Origin: an uncultured Gammaproteobacteria bacterium
GTDB lineage: Bacteria > Pseudomonadota > Gammaproteobacteria > UBA9214
Assembly: GCA_905480065.1 (NCBI GenBank)
Contig: CAJQOV010000060.1
Span: 1-6,372 of the forward strand
Length of the DNA stretch: 6,372 nucleotides
Direction of reading: 5' to 3'
A program made the position numbers and the translations under genes. The stretch's first letter is position 1; each line of letters begins with the position of its first letter. The notes under the pieces are model-generated. The model was not told the origin of the DNA. It saw nothing but the letters and a program-made list of their open reading frames with translations, and did no database searches. Below are positions 4,842 through 6,372 of the stretch, in pieces.

Positions 4842-6372
4842 ATGGCCATCCACAATGCCGATATTGCCGCCGTGTTCGAGGAGATCGCCGATCTGCTCGA
4901 GATCCGTAACGACAATCCCTTCCGGGTGCGTGCCTACCGCAATGCCGCACGCCAGTTGCAGGGGATGGGCGTGGCGGCCGCGGACCTGCTGGCACGTGGC
5001 GATGACCTGACCGAACTGCCCGGCATCGGCACCGACCTCGCCGCGCGCATCGAGGAGATCGTCGCGACCGGCAAGTGCCGGCTGCTCGACTCGCTGCACC
5101 GGCAACTGCCGCATACCGTCACCGAGTTGCTGAAGATTCGCGGCCTGGGTCCGAAACGCGTGCGCACGCTGTACCAGGAACTCGACGTACAGACACTCGA
5201 GCAACTGGCGCGCGCCGCGCACGACGGGCGCATCCGCGCCCTGCCCGGCTTCGGCGCGAAGACCGAGCAGGCCATCCTGGCAGCCGTGTCCCGGCAGGTA
5301 AAGGAACAGCCGCGGCTCAAGCTGGCCGTGGCGGCGCAATACGCGACAGCCCTGCAGGCCTGGTTGCAAACACTTCCCGGGGTGCAACAGGTGGTCGTCG
5401 CCGGCAGCTATCGCCGCTGCCGCGAAACGGTCGGCGATCTCGACATCCTGGTCACGGCAGACACGACCGGCGTCATGGACCGGATCGTCACCTATGACGA
5501 GGTCAGCCAGGTGCTGGCCAGCGGTTCCACGCGCGCCACGCTGCTGCTGCAGTCCGGGCTGCAGGTGGACGTACGCGTCGTCGAGGCGGCCTGCTTCGGC
5601 GCCGCCCTGGTCTATTTCACCGGTTCCCGCGAACACAATATCGCGCTGCGCCGGCTGGCACAGGAGCGCAAGCTCAAGATCAGCGAATACGGCGTGTTCA
5701 AGGGCAAGCGCCGCACCGCGGGGGCCACCGAGGAATCGGTCTATCGCAGCGTGGGCCTGCCCTGGATCGAACCGGAACTGCGCGAAAACCGTGGCGAACT
5801 CGAGGCGGCGCGCGCCGGGAAGTTGCCGAAACTGGTAACACTGGCGGACCTCCGGGGTGACCTGCATGCCCACACCACGGCCACCGACGGACACAACAGC
5901 CTGCGCGAGATGGCGCAGGCCGCGCGTGCTGCGGGCCTGGAGTACCTCGCCATCACCGAACATTCGCGCCGACTCACCGTCGCGCACGGACTTGATCCGC
6001 AGCGCCTGCGCCAGCAGCTGCACGAAATCGATCGGCTCAACGAGCAGCTCGACGGCATCACCCTGCTCAAGGGGGTCGAGGTCGATATCCTTGAAGATGG
6101 CCGGCTCGACCTGCCCGATACGGTACTGGGGGAACTGGACCTGGTGATCGGGGCGGTGCACAGCAACTTCCGGCTGTCACGCGCACAGCAAACGAAACGC
6201 ATCCTGCGCGCCATGGAGAATCCGCATTTCTCGATCCTCGCGCATCCCACCGGGCGCCTGCTCAACGCGCGCGAGGCCTGCGACATCGATCTCGAGCGCA
6301 TCCTCGAGGCAGCCCGCGACCGTGGGTGCGTAATGGAACTCAATGCGCAGCCGGACAGGCTCGACCTCGACG
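4842..6372 (+). CDS. polX: DNA polymerase/3'-5' exonuclease PolX, 3'-truncated by window edge
   Basis: The frame is open from ATG 4842 to the window end (510 complete codons); bacterial PolX is usually about 570-580 residues, so some 60-70 C-terminal residues are outside. AAGGG at 4830-4834, inside the end of rtcB, serves as RBS. Domains in order: an 8-kDa-like N-terminal region with helix-hairpin-helix turns LPGIGTDLA (59-67), IRGLGPKRV (99-107) and LPGFGAKTE (134-142) for DNA binding; a family X nucleotidyltransferase palm with AGSYRRCRETVGDLDIL (187-203) carrying D199 and D201 and the third carboxylate D243 in QVDVRVV; the FTGSREHNIALR motif (259-270); and a C-terminal PHP phosphoesterase domain with DLHAHTTATDG (340-350; H342, H344), ITEHS (371-375), KGVEVDIL (410-417; E413, D415), GAVHS (437-441; H440) and LAHPTGR (466-472; H468). 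All visible catalytic residues are present, so gap-filling synthesis and Mn-dependent 3'-5' exonuclease in base-excision-type repair are expected. It is translationally close to rtcB. Confidence 0.95.
   Translation, partial: MAIHNADIAAVFEEIADLLEIRNDNPFRVRAYRNAARQLQGMGVAAADLLARGDDLTELPGIGTDLAARIEEIVATGKCRLLDSLHRQLPHTVTELLKIRGLGPKRVRTLYQELDVQTLEQLARAAHDGRIRALPGFGAKTEQAILAAVSRQVKEQPRLKLAVAAQYATALQAWLQTLPGVQQVVVAGSYRRCRETVGDLDILVTADTTGVMDRIVTYDEVSQVLASGSTRATLLLQSGLQVDVRVVEAACFGAALVYFTGSREHNIALRRLAQERKLKISEYGVFKGKRRTAGATEESVYRSVGLPWIEPELRENRGELEAARAGKLPKLVTLADLRGDLHAHTTATDGHNSLREMAQAARAAGLEYLAITEHSRRLTVAHGLDPQRLRQQLHEIDRLNEQLDGITLLKGVEVDILEDGRLDLPDTVLGELDLVIGAVHSNFRLSRAQQTKRILRAMENPHFSILAHPTGRLLNAREACDIDLERILEAARDRGCVMELNAQPDRLDLD

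Noticed and set aside
3414..6161. A 915-codon open frame on the - strand opposite rtcB and polX
   Set aside because: It is the antisense shadow of two GC-rich genes that share one frame. Its translation is rich in His, Gln, Arg and Gly with no family motifs, while the + strand proteins are complete and recognisable.

Overview
The window is GC-rich bacterial chromosomal DNA with every recognisable gene on the + strand and almost no non-coding space. The protein repertoire (KefB-type antiporter tail, Tag remnant, Ubl-Mut7-C protein, archease, RtcB, PolX) and the sequence style suggest a proteobacterium, most likely an environmental gammaproteobacterium. That assignment is inference from gene content only; there is no rRNA or other marker gene. 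No tRNA, rRNA, CRISPR array, insertion sequence or phage gene was seen.

Layout. (1) 3-392: C-terminal NAD-binding (TrkA-N/RCK) end of a KefB-like cation:proton antiporter, cut by the window edge. (2) 400-669: a decayed tag gene (3-methyladenine DNA glycosylase I) whose two ends are fused in frame after loss of the middle, with loss of a zinc ligand and a second small deletion. (3) 670-798: intergenic stretch with two strong inverted repeats. (4) 799-1932: a 377-residue protein of unassigned function with faint but ordered RelA/SpoT-synthetase-like motifs. (5) 1987-2751: a ubiquitin-like/Mut7-C PIN-fold nuclease candidate with a four-cysteine zinc ribbon. (6) 2752-2915: intergenic stretch with palindromes and an extended -10 promoter. 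(7) 2916-3374 archease, 3408-4838 rtcB and 4842-6372 polX (C-terminus missing), tightly packed and probably co-transcribed.

How the genes may work together. Archease and RtcB form the known RNA-ligation pair: RtcB joins 2',3'-cyclic phosphate or 3'-phosphate ends to 5'-OH ends, and archease accelerates its guanylylation and turnover. PolX is a gap-filling DNA repair polymerase. Directly upstream sits a predicted PIN-like ribonuclease, and before it a possible nucleotidyltransferase-fold protein. The set reads as a nucleic-acid damage and repair neighbourhood. A functional link between the Mut7-C nuclease (cutting) and RtcB-archease (sealing) is a hypothesis, not something the sequence proves.

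A recurring detail: both recognisable -10 elements (388-393 and 2904-2909) lie exactly six bases before an ATG that has no Shine-Dalgarno sequence, so the tag remnant and archease may both be read from leaderless transcripts. The other complete genes, and polX, have GGAG, AGGTGA or AAGGG ribosome binding sites.
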